Shown here in pieces: positions 15,400 to 23,869 of a DNA stretch of 36,733 bases (positions are counted from its first letter, which is position 1; each line of letters starts with the position of its first letter). The position numbers were made by a program, and so were the translations under genes. The notes beneath the pieces were generated by a model. It had not been told where the DNA came from. It did not search any database and saw only the letters and a list, made by a program, of their open reading frames with translations. The stretch is taken from NCBI RefSeq assembly GCF_003344635.1, contig NZ_QPKK01000009.1, forward strand, positions 1 through 36,733, written 5' to 3'. Origin of the DNA: Desertihabitans aurantiacus. Its GTDB lineage: Bacteria; Actinomycetota; Actinomycetes; Propionibacteriales; Propionibacteriaceae.

Positions 15400-16248
15400 T
15401 CAGCGGGCGCCCTGCCGGTAGCGAAGCGGCGTGACACCGACCAGCCGCTTGAAGCGCGTGGAGAAGTACGGAGGGTCGCTGAAACCGACCGCTCGAGCGA
15501 TCTCGGCCACGGGCCGGCGGGTGTGCTCCAGCAGCAGCCGGCCCTGGGCGATCCGCTGCCGTTCGACGTAGCGGGACGGCGACATCCCCAGCTGGTCGGA
15601 GAACAGGTGGGCGAACCGGGACGGCGAGAGGTGGGCCACCAGCGCCAGGTCGGAGACGTCGAGGGGTTCGCCCAGGTGCTGGTCCACGTGCTCCAGCACG
15701 GTCCGGATCCGTGGGTCGAGCGGGATGGCCCGCGGGTTCTGGCCGTCGTAGCAGAGCAGGATGAGCTCCAGGGCGTTCATGGCGAACAGCTCGGCCCGCG
15801 GGAGCCCTGAGCGCAACCAGTAGACGGCGGTGTCCCAGCTCTGCAGGGTGCGCTCCTGCAGAGCGGCGTCCAGGTGCAGCTGTCCGATGCCCGGTGCCGG
15901 GCTGGGCCAGTCCAGCAGCACGCTCCACTCCGGGCGGGGATGGACGTGGCAGAACATGATGTCCCAGGAGCGCAGCTCGTCCTCGACGCCGTAGTCGTGC
16001 GGTGTACCAGGAGCCAGCAGGGTCACGGTGCCCGGCTCGGCCAGCACGTCGGGTCCGTCCGGCCGGCCGAACCGTCCACGTCCGCCCCGGGTGTGGACGA
16101 GCAGCCAGTCGGTCGTGCCCTGGGGACGCAGCACCCGGTACCCCGCGGACTCGGCCAGCCGGCCCCCGACCAGCCGGGGCACCTTCGGGATGAGCGTCAG
16201 CGGTGCTCGCACAGCAGGATCTTGAAGGAACTGAGCCTGCCTGTCCAT
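15400..16248 (-). CDS. AraC-family transcriptional regulator
   Basis: The 282-residue protein has an N-terminal cupin-like sugar-sensing domain (ending LAPGTPHDYG) and a C-terminal double helix-turn-helix. The second part shows DVSDLALVAHLSPSRFAHLF, then RRPVAEIARAVGFSDPPYFS and the closing TPLRYRQGAR. It lies between the transporter operon and the PhyH/GH78 operon, with matching motifs upstream of both, so it is probably the activator of both in response to the imported sugar. The start is uncertain: neither ATG 16248 nor GTG 16212 has a ribosome site. The second would leave the 16212-16236 motif almost wholly non-coding and fits family lengths well. Confidence 0.92.
   Translation of the reverse strand: MDRQAQFLQDPAVRAPLTLIPKVPRLVGGRLAESAGYRVLRPQGTTDWLLVHTRGGRGRFGRPDGPDVLAEPGTVTLLAPGTPHDYGVEDELRSWDIMFCHVHPRPEWSVLLDWPSPAPGIGQLHLDAALQERTLQSWDTAVYWLRSGLPRAELFAMNALELILLCYDGQNPRAIPLDPRIRTVLEHVDQHLGEPLDVSDLALVAHLSPSRFAHLFSDQLGMSPSRYVERQRIAQGRLLLEHTRRPVAEIARAVGFSDPPYFSTRFKRLVGVTPLRYRQGAR
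16212..16236 (+). promoter_or_regulatory. AraC-type activator site upstream of PhyH/GH78
   Basis: The plus strand reads CAGCAGGATCT then TGAAGGAA then CTGAGC, with direct repeats AGGATCTTGA (16216-16225) and AGGAACTGA (16226-16234). It lies 49 nt before the PhyH ATG. GTCCAT, 6 nt past the site, matches GTCGAT at the same spacing in the 15332-15356 copy. Confidence 0.72.
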
Positions 16249-16284
16249 CGGTACGACGGGGATGCCCGCACCAGGATGGGAGCC

Positions 16285-17094
16285 ATGACCACCATCATCA
16301 GCGCGCCGGAGGGCGCGCGCGGAGCCTACGAGCAGAACGGCGTGGTCCAGCTCCGTGGGTTGCTGAGCAGCAGCGAGGTCGCGGAGATCCGGGAGGTCTT
16401 CACCGCGCAGGTCGAGGCTGACCACACCTGGGCCCACGACGACCACGTCGGCGCGGACGACGTGCTGAACCGGTACCCCCGCTTCGTCCACCCGCACCGC
16501 CGCCTGGACACCGAGGTCGGCCGCATCGCCCGTCGACTGATGCTGGACCAGCGGATCTTCGACGTCGTGGAGCAGCTGATCGGTCCGGCGCTCGCCGCGC
16601 AGTCGATGTTCTACTTCAAGCCCCCGGCCGCCCGCGGGCAGGCGCTGCACCAGGACAACGCCTTCCTGCAGGCCCATCCCGAGACCTGCCTGGCCGCCTG
16701 GATCGCGGTGGACGACTGCGACGCCGAGAACGGCGCCCTGAAGGTCGTGCCGGGTTCCCACCGGATCCAGATCCTCTGCCTGGAGCCCGCCGACAGCGAC
16801 CTCTCCTTCACCCGCGAGCAGGTCCCGGTGCCGGAGGACGTGGAGGTCCACCAGACGCGGATGCGGGCCGGTGACGTGCTGTTCTTCCACGGCAGCCTGG
16901 TGCACGGCTCGCTCCCGAACACCAGCACCGACCGGTTCCGCCGCTCGCTGATCTTCCACTACGTGCCGCAGGCCTCCCGTGAGATCGCCGCGTTCTACGA
17001 CCCGCTGCTCACCCGCGACGGCGACGAGGTCAGCCTGGCCGCGGCCGCGGCGGGTGGATCCTGCGGTGAGGGATGGGTCAGCGGCCCCCACTGA
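16285..17094 (+). CDS. phytanoyl-CoA dioxygenase (PhyH) family protein
   Basis: The 269-residue protein is a double-stranded beta-helix Fe(II)/2-oxoglutarate oxygenase. Iron ligands are His122 and Asp124 in LHQDNAF and His207 in LVHGSLPN. The 2-oxoglutarate-binding arginine is in DRFRRSLIF (217-220). AGGA 8 nt upstream supports ATG 16285 over the ATG at 16276. It is followed after 39 nt by the GH78 gene, so they form an operon behind the AraC-type site. The family hydroxylates diverse small molecules; a role on a modified sugar or aglycone released by the rhamnosidase is a reasonable guess, not shown. Confidence 0.9.
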   Translation: MTTIISAPEGARGAYEQNGVVQLRGLLSSSEVAEIREVFTAQVEADHTWAHDDHVGADDVLNRYPRFVHPHRRLDTEVGRIARRLMLDQRIFDVVEQLIGPALAAQSMFYFKPPAARGQALHQDNAFLQAHPETCLAAWIAVDDCDAENGALKVVPGSHRIQILCLEPADSDLSFTREQVPVPEDVEVHQTRMRAGDVLFFHGSLVHGSLPNTSTDRFRRSLIFHYVPQASREIAAFYDPLLTRDGDEVSLAAAAAGGSCGEGWVSGPH

Positions 17095-17133
17095 CCTGCT
17101 GCCGCCGACACCCCCCCGACAGGAGGACCATCG

Positions 17134-19395
17134 ATGACCACCACCGAGGCCGAGCCGGACGTGCAGTGGCGGGGCCAGTGGATCAGCACCGGGGAGGACG
17201 GACCTGCTGCTCCCCTGCTGCGCCGCGACCTCACCGCCGGGCCCGACGTCCGGTCAGCCCAGTTGCACGTGGCCGGGCTGGGCCTGCACCGCACCACCCT
17301 GGACGGCGCCCCGGTCACCGACGCCCGGCTGGAGTCCGGGCTGAGCCACTACGGCGCGCGCGTCCTGTACTCCTCCTACTCCGTCGAGCTGGGCCCGGGA
17401 GACCACACCATCGGGGTCGAGCTGGGGCGCGGGTTCTACGCGATGACGACGGTGAACGTCTGGCGCTGGGAGCAGGCACCCTGGCGGGATCTGCGGAAGG
17501 CACTGGTCCAGCTCGAGCTCCTCGACGCCGACGGCCACGTCGTCGACGTGGTCACCTCGGACGCGCACTGGCGCTGGACGAGCGGGCCGACCCGGTTCGA
17601 CTCCTACTACGAGGGGGAGACCTTCGACGCCCGGATGGACCCGGTGGGGTGGGACAGCCCCGGTTTCACGGCCGACGGCTGGGCGCCCGTCGAGCTGGTC
17701 GACCCGCCGACCGGGCGTCTGGTGCCCCAGCGGCACGAGCCGGTGCGGGTGGTGCAGACCCACGAGATGAGCTGGCTCGGTGGCGGCGACAGCGGACGCC
17801 CGCTGGTGGCCGACGTCGGGCGCAACCTGGCTGGCTGGGTGCAGGTCGACGTCTCGGGTCTGCCGGCCGGCACGACACTGGGGCTGCAGCACGGGGAGCG
17901 GCTGCGGCCGGACGGGTCGGTCGAGGCGGAGAGCGTCCACGTCGCCTCGGAGCGCTTCAACCGGTCGGAGGTGGTGACCGGAGCGGAGCCCCTCCGCTGG
18001 GAGCCGCGGTTCTCCTACACCGGCTTCCGCTACGTCCAGGTGGACGGCGTGGCCGACCCCACCGGCGTCGGGCTGAGGGCCCGGCACGCCCACAACGACG
18101 TGCGCGAGGTGAGCACGTTCCGCTGCAGCGACGAGGTGCTCAGCTGGATCGACTCCGCGATGCGGCTGACGGTGCGCAACAACCTGCACCACGTGCCCAC
18201 CGACACACCGGTGTACGAGAAGAACGGTTGGACCGGGGACGCCCAGGTGGCGGCCGAGGCGATGCTCGCCCAGTTCGACCTCTCACGCCTGTTCACCAAG
18301 TGGTTGGACGACATGGCCGACAGCCAGGACGCGAAGGGCCTGATCCCGGTCATCGTGCCGAGCCCCGGCTGGGGCTACCGGGAGCTGGCGCCGGCCCCGG
18401 AGTGGACCACCCTGTACCCGTACCTGCTGGACCGCGTGGTGGACACCTACGACCGTCCCGACCTGGCCGAGCGCCACCTGGGACCGGTGCTGGCCTACCT
18501 CGACCACGAGCTGGGCCGCATCACCTCCGACGGGCTGACCTCGGGGGTGCTGGGGGACTACCTGGCGCCCGGCAGCCACGGGACGCCGCCGGACGACGAC
18601 CTCCGGATGGCAGCCAGCTGCTACCTCCACCGCGCGCTCGTGCTGACCGCAGACCTGGTCGAGCGCACCGGATGGCGCGACGACTCGGGGACCGACCACG
18701 CCACCCGGCTCCGGGACGCGGCCGCCTCGCTGGCGACGGCCGTCCACCGCGAGCTGTTCGACGCGGAGCAGGGCCTGTACACCAGCGACCGCGAGCCGCG
18801 GTACCGGCAGAGCACCAACATCCTCCCCGTCGCGCTGGGTCTGACCCCGCCCGACGAGGTCGGCCGGGTCGTCGACCGGCTGGCCCGGGACCTGACCGAG
18901 CGTGGTGACCACCACGACGCCGGGTGCCTGGGTCTGTCGGAGCTGTTCGGGGTGCTGACCCGTCACGGTCATGCCGACCTCGCCGTCCGCGTGGCCTCGC
19001 AGGTCACCCCTCCCAGCTGGGGCGCCTGGATGGAGAGCGGTGAGCAGACGCTGCGGGAGATGTGGGGGACGGAGTCCCGTTCCCTCAACCACTACTTCAT
19101 GGGGGCGATGGCCCGCTGGCTCTACGACAGCGTGGCCGGGGTGCGGCGACTGGCTCCCGGCTGGCGGGAGTTCGCCGTCGAGCCGGCTGTGGTGGAGAGC
19201 CTGACCCACGCGTCGTACTTCTACGACGGCCCTCAGGGACGCCTCGGCGCAGCCTGGGAACGGCAGGAGCGCACCCTCTGGGTCGAGGTGGTGGTCCCCG
19301 AGCGCACCCGCGTCTGGGTGCGGCTCCCCGGCCGCGAGCCCGAGTCGTCCGGCCCCGGCACCTGGCACTTCACCGTCGAGCTCCCGACCGGGTGA
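17134..19395 (+). CDS. GH78 alpha-L-rhamnosidase
   Basis: The 753-residue protein starts at ATG 17134 behind AGGAGG. N-terminal beta domains (about 1-330) resemble rhamnosidase carbohydrate-binding modules. The (alpha/alpha)6 catalytic domain carries NNLHHVPTDTPVYEKNGW and TGDAQV. Asp357, Glu362 and Asp369 have the same spacing (5 and 7) as the catalytic-site acids I recall in Bacillus RhaB. Glu642 in LREMW is a candidate general base, followed by SLNHYFMGAMARWLYD. It cleaves terminal alpha-L-rhamnose from glycosides. There is no signal peptide, so it acts inside the cell on material taken up by the adjacent ABC transporter. It is rather short for GH78 (many exceed 900 residues) but has no missing core motif. 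Confidence 0.92.
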   Translation: MTTTEAEPDVQWRGQWISTGEDGPAAPLLRRDLTAGPDVRSAQLHVAGLGLHRTTLDGAPVTDARLESGLSHYGARVLYSSYSVELGPGDHTIGVELGRGFYAMTTVNVWRWEQAPWRDLRKALVQLELLDADGHVVDVVTSDAHWRWTSGPTRFDSYYEGETFDARMDPVGWDSPGFTADGWAPVELVDPPTGRLVPQRHEPVRVVQTHEMSWLGGGDSGRPLVADVGRNLAGWVQVDVSGLPAGTTLGLQHGERLRPDGSVEAESVHVASERFNRSEVVTGAEPLRWEPRFSYTGFRYVQVDGVADPTGVGLRARHAHNDVREVSTFRCSDEVLSWIDSAMRLTVRNNLHHVPTDTPVYEKNGWTGDAQVAAEAMLAQFDLSRLFTKWLDDMADSQDAKGLIPVIVPSPGWGYRELAPAPEWTTLYPYLLDRVVDTYDRPDLAERHLGPVLAYLDHELGRITSDGLTSGVLGDYLAPGSHGTPPDDDLRMAASCYLHRALVLTADLVERTGWRDDSGTDHATRLRDAAASLATAVHRELFDAEQGLYTSDREPRYRQSTNILPVALGLTPPDEVGRVVDRLARDLTERGDHHDAGCLGLSELFGVLTRHGHADLAVRVASQVTPPSWGAWMESGEQTLREMWGTESRSLNHYFMGAMARWLYDSVAGVRRLAPGWREFAVEPAVVESLTHASYFYDGPQGRLGAAWERQERTLWVEVVVPERTRVWVRLPGREPESSGPGTWHFTVELPTG

Positions 19396-19458
19396 GGTGG
19401 ACGCCCGGGCCGGCGGGCTCGGCCGCGCGGACCAACGGCGCGCCCATCGGACCAGGGC

Positions 19459-21363
19459 TCAGGAGCGGGCGGCGTCGGCCTCCGGACGCGCGACGGAGAC
19501 GTCCTCGGTGTCGCGGGCGCGGCGCAGGGCCTCGATCAGCGAGCGCGCGTCGTGCGGGCCGGTGTGGCGGCGTCCGTTGATGAAGATCGTCGGCACGGCG
19601 GTGATCTCCATCGCCTCGGCGTCCAGCATGTCGTCGCGGACGCGCGCCGCCACCCCGGGCGAGACGAGGTCGGCCTCGAAGCGGTCGACGTCGAGCCCGA
19701 GCTCCTCGGCCCGGCGCAGCATGTCGCGCGGCTGCTGGTGCAGCTGGTCGGCGAACAGGCTGCGCTCGAACTCGAAGAACTTGCCCTGCCGGGCCGCCGC
19801 CTCCGAGGCCTCCGCCGCGGCGACCGCGTTCGGGTGGTAGCGCAGCAGCGGGGCGTGGCGCCACACGTAGCGCAGCTCCCCACCGAGCTCGCGGACCACC
19901 TCCTGGATCGCACCGGAGGTCTTGAGGCAGAAGCCGCACTGGAAGTCGCCGTACTCCACCAGCGTCATCGGCGCGTCCATCGGCCCGTAGACGTGGTCGC
20001 GCGCGGTCACCGGGCGCTGCAGCACGTGGCCGACCTCCTCCGCCGGGTGGGCGCGCTCGGTGAGGCGGAAGATGATCGCCGCCAGCCCGAAGGCGATGGC
20101 CGAGGCGAGCAGGATGCCCACCCGGGCCTGGTTGGCGACGGCCTCGTCGTCGATGGCGAGGTCGACGATGAACAGCGAGAGCGTGAACCCGACGCCGCAC
20201 AGCGCCGCCCCGCCGGCCAGCCGGCCGCGGGTCAGTCCTGGCCCGAGCTCGCCGATCCCCAGCGCCCGGACCAGGGCGGTGGAGCCGAGGACGCCGATCA
20301 GCTTGCCGACCACCAGGCCGACCACGACACCCCAGGTGACCGGGGAGACGGCCGCGGCCGCCAGCCCCTCCATCGACACCTGCACCCCGGCGTTGGCCAG
20401 CGCGAACAGCGGCAGGATGACGAAGGAGACGTAGGGGGCGTACGCCGACTGCAGCCGCTCGTTGATCGAGATCGACTCGCGCAGGCTGTTGGCGGCGGCG
20501 CGGGCGTACTCGGTGGTGGGGGACTGGCGGAAGGTGCGGGCCAGCGCGAGGGCGTGCTCGACGTCCTGCCGGCTCGGCCGGTACACCGGCACCAGCAGCG
20601 CGACGGCGATGCCGGCCAGGCTCGGGTGCACGCCGGAGGCGAGGAAGGCGAGCCAGACGATGATCGCCAGGGTGGTGTAGATCGGGGCGCGGCCGCTGGG
20701 CAGGTGCCGGGTGAACCAGATGCCGACCATGCCGGCGGCAGCCACCAGCAGCGGCACCGGGTCGAACTGCTCGGTGTAGAACAGCGCGATGATCGTCAAC
20801 GCGCCGATGTCGTCGACCACCGCCAGCGCGAGCAGGAACACCCGCAGCCGGCCGCCGGCCCGCGGGCCGATGAGGGCCAGTGCCCCGACGAGGAAGGCGG
20901 TGTCGGTCGAGATCACCACGCCCCAGGCGCTCTCCCAGCCCGAGCCGCGGGCCACCAGCAGGTAGAGCAGGGCGGGCGCGACCAGCCCGCAGAGGCCGGC
21001 GACGACCGGGACGACGGCCCGCGACCAGCTGGTCAGCTCACCGATGGTCAGCTCGCGGCGCACCTCCAGGCCGAGGGTGAAGAAGAACAGCGCCATCAGC
21101 GCGTCGTTGACCAGGGCGTGCAGGGTGAAGTCGAGGCTGAGGTCGCCCACCCCGAGCACGAGGTGGGTGTCCCAGAAGGTCTCGTAGCTGTCGTGGGCGA
21201 TGTTGGCCCACACGATCGCCAGTGCGGTGGCGAGCAGGAGCAGCAGGGCGCCGGTGCGGGTCGGACCCATCCGGCGGACGAAGCTGGCGATCGGGATCTC
21301 GCGCCGGTTCGGGTCGGGACGCTCCGGATCGGGTGAGGTGTCGATGACGACGGGAAGCGACAT
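19459..21363 (-). CDS. nhaA: NhaA Na+/H+ antiporter fused to a DsbA-like thioredoxin domain
   Basis: The 634-residue protein joins two parts. Residues of about 30-435 are an NhaA antiporter, with the key acids Asp154 (ISTDTAF) and Asp184/Asp185 (VVDDIGA) and Lys354 (GKLIG), which match the E. coli ion-binding and pH-control residues. Residues of about 450-620 are a DsbA/Thioredoxin_4 domain with CGFC at 476-479 and the cis-proline strand ITAVPTIFING. AGGGGG precedes the ATG. The fusion is known from actinobacterial genomes, but the purpose of the redox domain is unclear; it may sit outside the membrane and sense or repair thiols. A CRP-like site lies between it and the divergent SIMPL gene. 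Confidence 0.95.
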   Translation of the reverse strand: MSLPVVIDTSPDPERPDPNRREIPIASFVRRMGPTRTGALLLLLATALAIVWANIAHDSYETFWDTHLVLGVGDLSLDFTLHALVNDALMALFFFTLGLEVRRELTIGELTSWSRAVVPVVAGLCGLVAPALLYLLVARGSGWESAWGVVISTDTAFLVGALALIGPRAGGRLRVFLLALAVVDDIGALTIIALFYTEQFDPVPLLVAAAGMVGIWFTRHLPSGRAPIYTTLAIIVWLAFLASGVHPSLAGIAVALLVPVYRPSRQDVEHALALARTFRQSPTTEYARAAANSLRESISINERLQSAYAPYVSFVILPLFALANAGVQVSMEGLAAAAVSPVTWGVVVGLVVGKLIGVLGSTALVRALGIGELGPGLTRGRLAGGAALCGVGFTLSLFIVDLAIDDEAVANQARVGILLASAIAFGLAAIIFRLTERAHPAEEVGHVLQRPVTARDHVYGPMDAPMTLVEYGDFQCGFCLKTSGAIQEVVRELGGELRYVWRHAPLLRYHPNAVAAAEASEAAARQGKFFEFERSLFADQLHQQPRDMLRRAEELGLDVDRFEADLVSPGVAARVRDDMLDAEAMEITAVPTIFINGRRHTGPHDARSLIEALRRARDTEDVSVARPEADAARS

Positions 21364-21422
21364 GGCGACCCCCTGACGTGGCTGGGCTGGGACGGCCGGT
21401 GCAGGGATCGCCGTCGACCCAC

Positions 21423-21436
21423 GTGACCGCGATCAC
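21423..21436. promoter_or_regulatory. candidate CRP/FNR-family binding site
   Basis: GTGACCGCGATCAC has the GTGA-N6-TCAC core of CRP/GlxR-type sites. It is central in the 100-bp space between divergent nhaA and the SIMPL gene, 28 nt before the latter's ATG. Confidence 0.45.
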
Positions 21437-21463
21437 CCTAACCCCTGGCGTAACCTCCCGGCC

Positions 21464-22135
21464 ATGAGTCAGGTGGAGGTCACGGTCCGGGGTCGGTACA
21501 GCGCCTTCCAGCCGCCCGAGCGCGGCACCGTGCACCTCACGGTGGCGCTCGAGGGGCCGAAGGAGCCGGCCGTGCACGGCGGGGTGGCCGAGGCCGTCGG
21601 CGCCGTGACCGAGCGGGTGCGTCCGCTGCACGACCCGGGCGCCGGACCGGTCACCTGGTGGGCCAGCGACCAGCTGCGCACCTGGGCCCGCCGGCCGTGG
21701 AACTCCGAGGGCAAGCAGCTGCCGCTGGTCTTCCACGCCTCGGCCGACGTCCGGGTGAAGTTCGCCGACTTCAGCGTGCTCAGCCGGTGGCTGGCCGAGG
21801 TGCTGCAGGTGCGCGGCGTCCGGGTGAACCGGATCGAGTGGGCGCTGACCGAGGCGAGGAAGACCGAGCTGACCCACCGCGTCCGGGCCCAGGCGGTGGC
21901 CGAGGCCCGGCAGAAGGCCCAGGCCTACGCCGACGCCCTCGGGCTCGGTGCGGTGACAGCCGTCGCGGTCGCCGACGCCGGCATGCTCGGCCGGGGGCTG
22001 GAGCCCTCGAACGGTGCCCCGCCGGTGGCCTTCGCCCGCGCCGGCGCGGCGTCCGGCGGTGCGGCCGAGGTGGCGTTCGCCCCCGAGGACGTCGAGGTGT
22101 CGGCCGCGGTGGACGCCCGCTTCCTGGCCGGCTGA
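21464..22135 (+). CDS. SIMPL-domain (DUF541) protein
   Basis: The 223-residue protein has the SIMPL pattern: an N-terminal strand MSQVEVTVRGRYS, then a long helix ARQKAQAYADALGLG near residue 148 and a C-terminal strand VEVSAAVDARFLAG. Family members such as BP26 and YggE form periplasmic or cytosolic oligomers of unclear function. This one has no signal peptide, so it is probably cytoplasmic. It diverges from nhaA. A short Ala/Gly-rich insertion (FARAGAASGGAAEVAF) lies near the C terminus. Confidence 0.82.
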   Translation: MSQVEVTVRGRYSAFQPPERGTVHLTVALEGPKEPAVHGGVAEAVGAVTERVRPLHDPGAGPVTWWASDQLRTWARRPWNSEGKQLPLVFHASADVRVKFADFSVLSRWLAEVLQVRGVRVNRIEWALTEARKTELTHRVRAQAVAEARQKAQAYADALGLGAVTAVAVADAGMLGRGLEPSNGAPPVAFARAGAASGGAAEVAFAPEDVEVSAAVDARFLAG

Positions 22136-22150
22136 GGCGGGCGCCCCCGG

Positions 22151-22606
22151 TCACCCGACCACAGGCGCCACGTCGAGCACCCAGGTGACGCCGAAGCGGT
22201 CGGTGAGCATGCCGAAGCCCGGGCTCCAGGCCGAGGGCGCCAGCTCCTCGACGACCGTCGCGCCGTCGGCCAGGCCGTCCCAGTAGCCGCGGACCTCCTC
22301 CAGGCTCTGACCCTGGACGGAGAGGAAGAACGGCTCGCTGGTCAGCGTGAGGCCCTGCTCGCGGCGGGTCGTGGGCTCGACCGGCGCGGGCCCGCTGCCG
22401 GGCACGTCGTAGGCCAGCACGCGGAAGCCGTTGTCGGCGAACAGCCGGCCGAAGACGACCTTGTCGGCGTCCGGGGCCTCGGCGGGCATGCCGAGCTGGG
22501 CGTAGCGGGTCACCTGCAGCTCGCCGCCGAAGACCGACTGGTAGAAGCCGAGCGCCTCGGCGGCCCGGCCGCGGAAGTTGAGGTGGGTGACGGTGGTGAG
22601 GGACAT
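22151..22606 (-). CDS. VOC-family protein (PhnB/3-demethylubiquinone methyltransferase-like fold)
   Basis: The 151-residue protein is a glyoxalase-fold member of the PhnB-like type: LNFRGRAAEALGFYQSVFGG at the N terminus, FFLSVQGQSLEEV in the middle and FGMLTDRFGVTWVLDV at the end. Conserved metal-ligand positions of true glyoxalases are not evident, as is usual for this branch. AAGGAG precedes the ATG. It diverges from a WYL regulator; such pairs are common in actinobacteria, and the regulator probably controls it through the inverted repeat at 22669-22683. Confidence 0.92.
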   Translation of the reverse strand: MSLTTVTHLNFRGRAAEALGFYQSVFGGELQVTRYAQLGMPAEAPDADKVVFGRLFADNGFRVLAYDVPGSGPAPVEPTTRREQGLTLTSEPFFLSVQGQSLEEVRGYWDGLADGATVVEELAPSAWSPGFGMLTDRFGVTWVLDVAPVVG

Positions 22607-22668
22607 GTCGACTCCTTCGATGCCTGTGCCGGACCTCCCGGCGACGAACCCACTCTGTCGGCGGTGCA

Positions 22669-22683
22669 GGACAGGGAGTGTCC
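22669..22683. promoter_or_regulatory. inverted repeat between VOC and WYL genes
   Basis: GGACA-GGGAG-TGTCC is a perfect 5-5-5 inverted repeat in the 101-bp divergent region, a plausible operator for the WYL protein. An earlier GTG for the WYL gene (22678) would fall inside it, which favours the start at 22708. Confidence 0.5.
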
Positions 22684-22707
22684 GCTACTCGTGGCATCGT
22701 CGAGCCC

Positions 22708-23718
22708 GTGCCGACCAGTTCCTCCGCCCAGACGTCCGGACGTCTGCTGACCCTGCTGTCGCTGCTGCAGGCTCGCCGGGACTGGTCCGGCCTGGCGCTG
22801 AGCGAGCGGCTCGGCGTCAGCGACCGCACGCTGCGCCGGGACGTCGACCGGCTGCGGGAGCTCGGCTACCCGGTCCGCGCGCTGATGGGTCCGGCCGGCG
22901 GCTACCGGCTGGACGCGGGCAGCCAGCTGCCGCCGCTGCTGCTCGACGACGAGCAGGCGGTCGCCGTGGCGGTGGCGTTGCGGGCGGCCGTCGGGACCGG
23001 CGCGGAGGTGGCCGAGGGGGCGGCGCGGGCGCTGACCACGCTGCGGCAGGTGCTGCCCACGCGGCTCCGGCAGCGGGTGGACGCCCTGGACTTCACCGCC
23101 GTCGTCCCCGGGGACGGCGCGGGAGCGGCGGTCGACCCGGGCGTCGTGCTGGCGATCACCGCGGCGATCCGGGCGCGGGAGGAGCTGCGCTTCGACTACG
23201 AGCCTGGGACGGACCCGGCTCCGGACGGGCGGGGGTCGAGCGGGCCGCAGCCGCGGCGGCGCGTGCAGCCGCACCACGTGGTCGTCCGGGCGGGACGCTG
23301 GTACCTCGTGGGCTGGTCGGCCGAGCGGGAGGACTGGCGCGTGTACCGGGTCGACCGCATCCGGCCGCGGACACCGAACGGCCCACGGTTCACCCCGCGG
23401 GAGCTGCCCGGCGGCGACGTCGGCGCGTTCCTCGACGCGCGGTTCCGCGGGGCGGCCGACGGGTCGACGGGGTGGCCCTGCCGGGGCACCGTGGTGCTGG
23501 ACCTGCCGGCGTCGGAGGTGGTGCCCTTCGTCGGCGACGGCACGGTGGAGCCGCTCGGCGAGGACCGGTGCCGGGTCACGCTCGGCTCCTGGTCGTGGGC
23601 CGGGCTGGCGGCCACCCTGGCCCGCTTCGACGCGGATGTCGAGGTGCTCGACCCTCCCGAGCTGCGGGAGGCCTTCGCCGACCTGGCCTCCCGCGCCGCC
23701 CGGGCCGCCGACGGATGA
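22708..23718 (+). CDS. WYL-domain (YafY-family) transcriptional regulator
   Basis: The protein is about 336 residues from GTG 22708. The N-terminal winged helix reads RLLTLLSLLQARRDW, then ALSERLGVSDRTLRRDVDRL. After GPAGGYRLDAG a WYL domain follows, including RAGRWYLVGWS and EDWRVYRVDRI, and then a C-terminal WCX-like region. WYL regulators bind nucleotides or other ligands through this domain. The earlier GTG at 22678 has a fair ribosome site but lies in the presumed operator, so the start is uncertain. It is divergent from the VOC gene, its likely target. An 18-bp palindrome lies in its first codons. Confidence 0.9.
   Translation: MPTSSSAQTSGRLLTLLSLLQARRDWSGLALSERLGVSDRTLRRDVDRLRELGYPVRALMGPAGGYRLDAGSQLPPLLLDDEQAVAVAVALRAAVGTGAEVAEGAARALTTLRQVLPTRLRQRVDALDFTAVVPGDGAGAAVDPGVVLAITAAIRAREELRFDYEPGTDPAPDGRGSSGPQPRRRVQPHHVVVRAGRWYLVGWSAEREDWRVYRVDRIRPRTPNGPRFTPRELPGGDVGAFLDARFRGAADGSTGWPCRGTVVLDLPASEVVPFVGDGTVEPLGEDRCRVTLGSWSWAGLAATLARFDADVEVLDPPELREAFADLASRAARAADG
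22729..22746. promoter_or_regulatory. 18-bp perfect palindrome at the start of the WYL gene
   Basis: CAGACGTCCGGACGTCTG is perfectly self-complementary. It lies just inside the WYL coding region, at codons encoding QTSGRL, where it could serve autoregulation. Chance is possible. Confidence 0.35.
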
Positions 23719-23740
23719 GCGTCGCCCCTACCGAAACCTG

Positions 23741-23780
23741 TCGATAGCGGCCAGATGTGCCGATATGGGCCATGTCTGGC
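23741..23780. repeat. short direct and inverted repeat after the WYL gene
   Basis: Two units beginning CGATA (23742 and 23761, period 19) match at about 13 of 18 positions. The outer GCCAGA (23750-23755) and TCTGGC (23775-23780) form an inverted pair. It lies in the convergent gap between the WYL and manA stops; it may be a terminator hairpin or a protein site. Confidence 0.4.
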
Positions 23781-23804
23781 TTCTATGAACAGTTCTTGGA
23801 GGGC

Positions 23805-23838
23805 GCGATCGCCCTTCGACAGGCTCAGGGCGCTGGGG
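23805..23838 (+). repeat. REP-like hairpin, copy 3
   Basis: GCCCT-TCGACAGGCTC-AGGGC at 23811-23831 forms the stem, flanked by GCGATC before and GCTGGGG after. Confidence 0.85.
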
Positions 23839-23869
23839 TCGGGCCGGTCGGCCAGCGGCACCACCAGCC

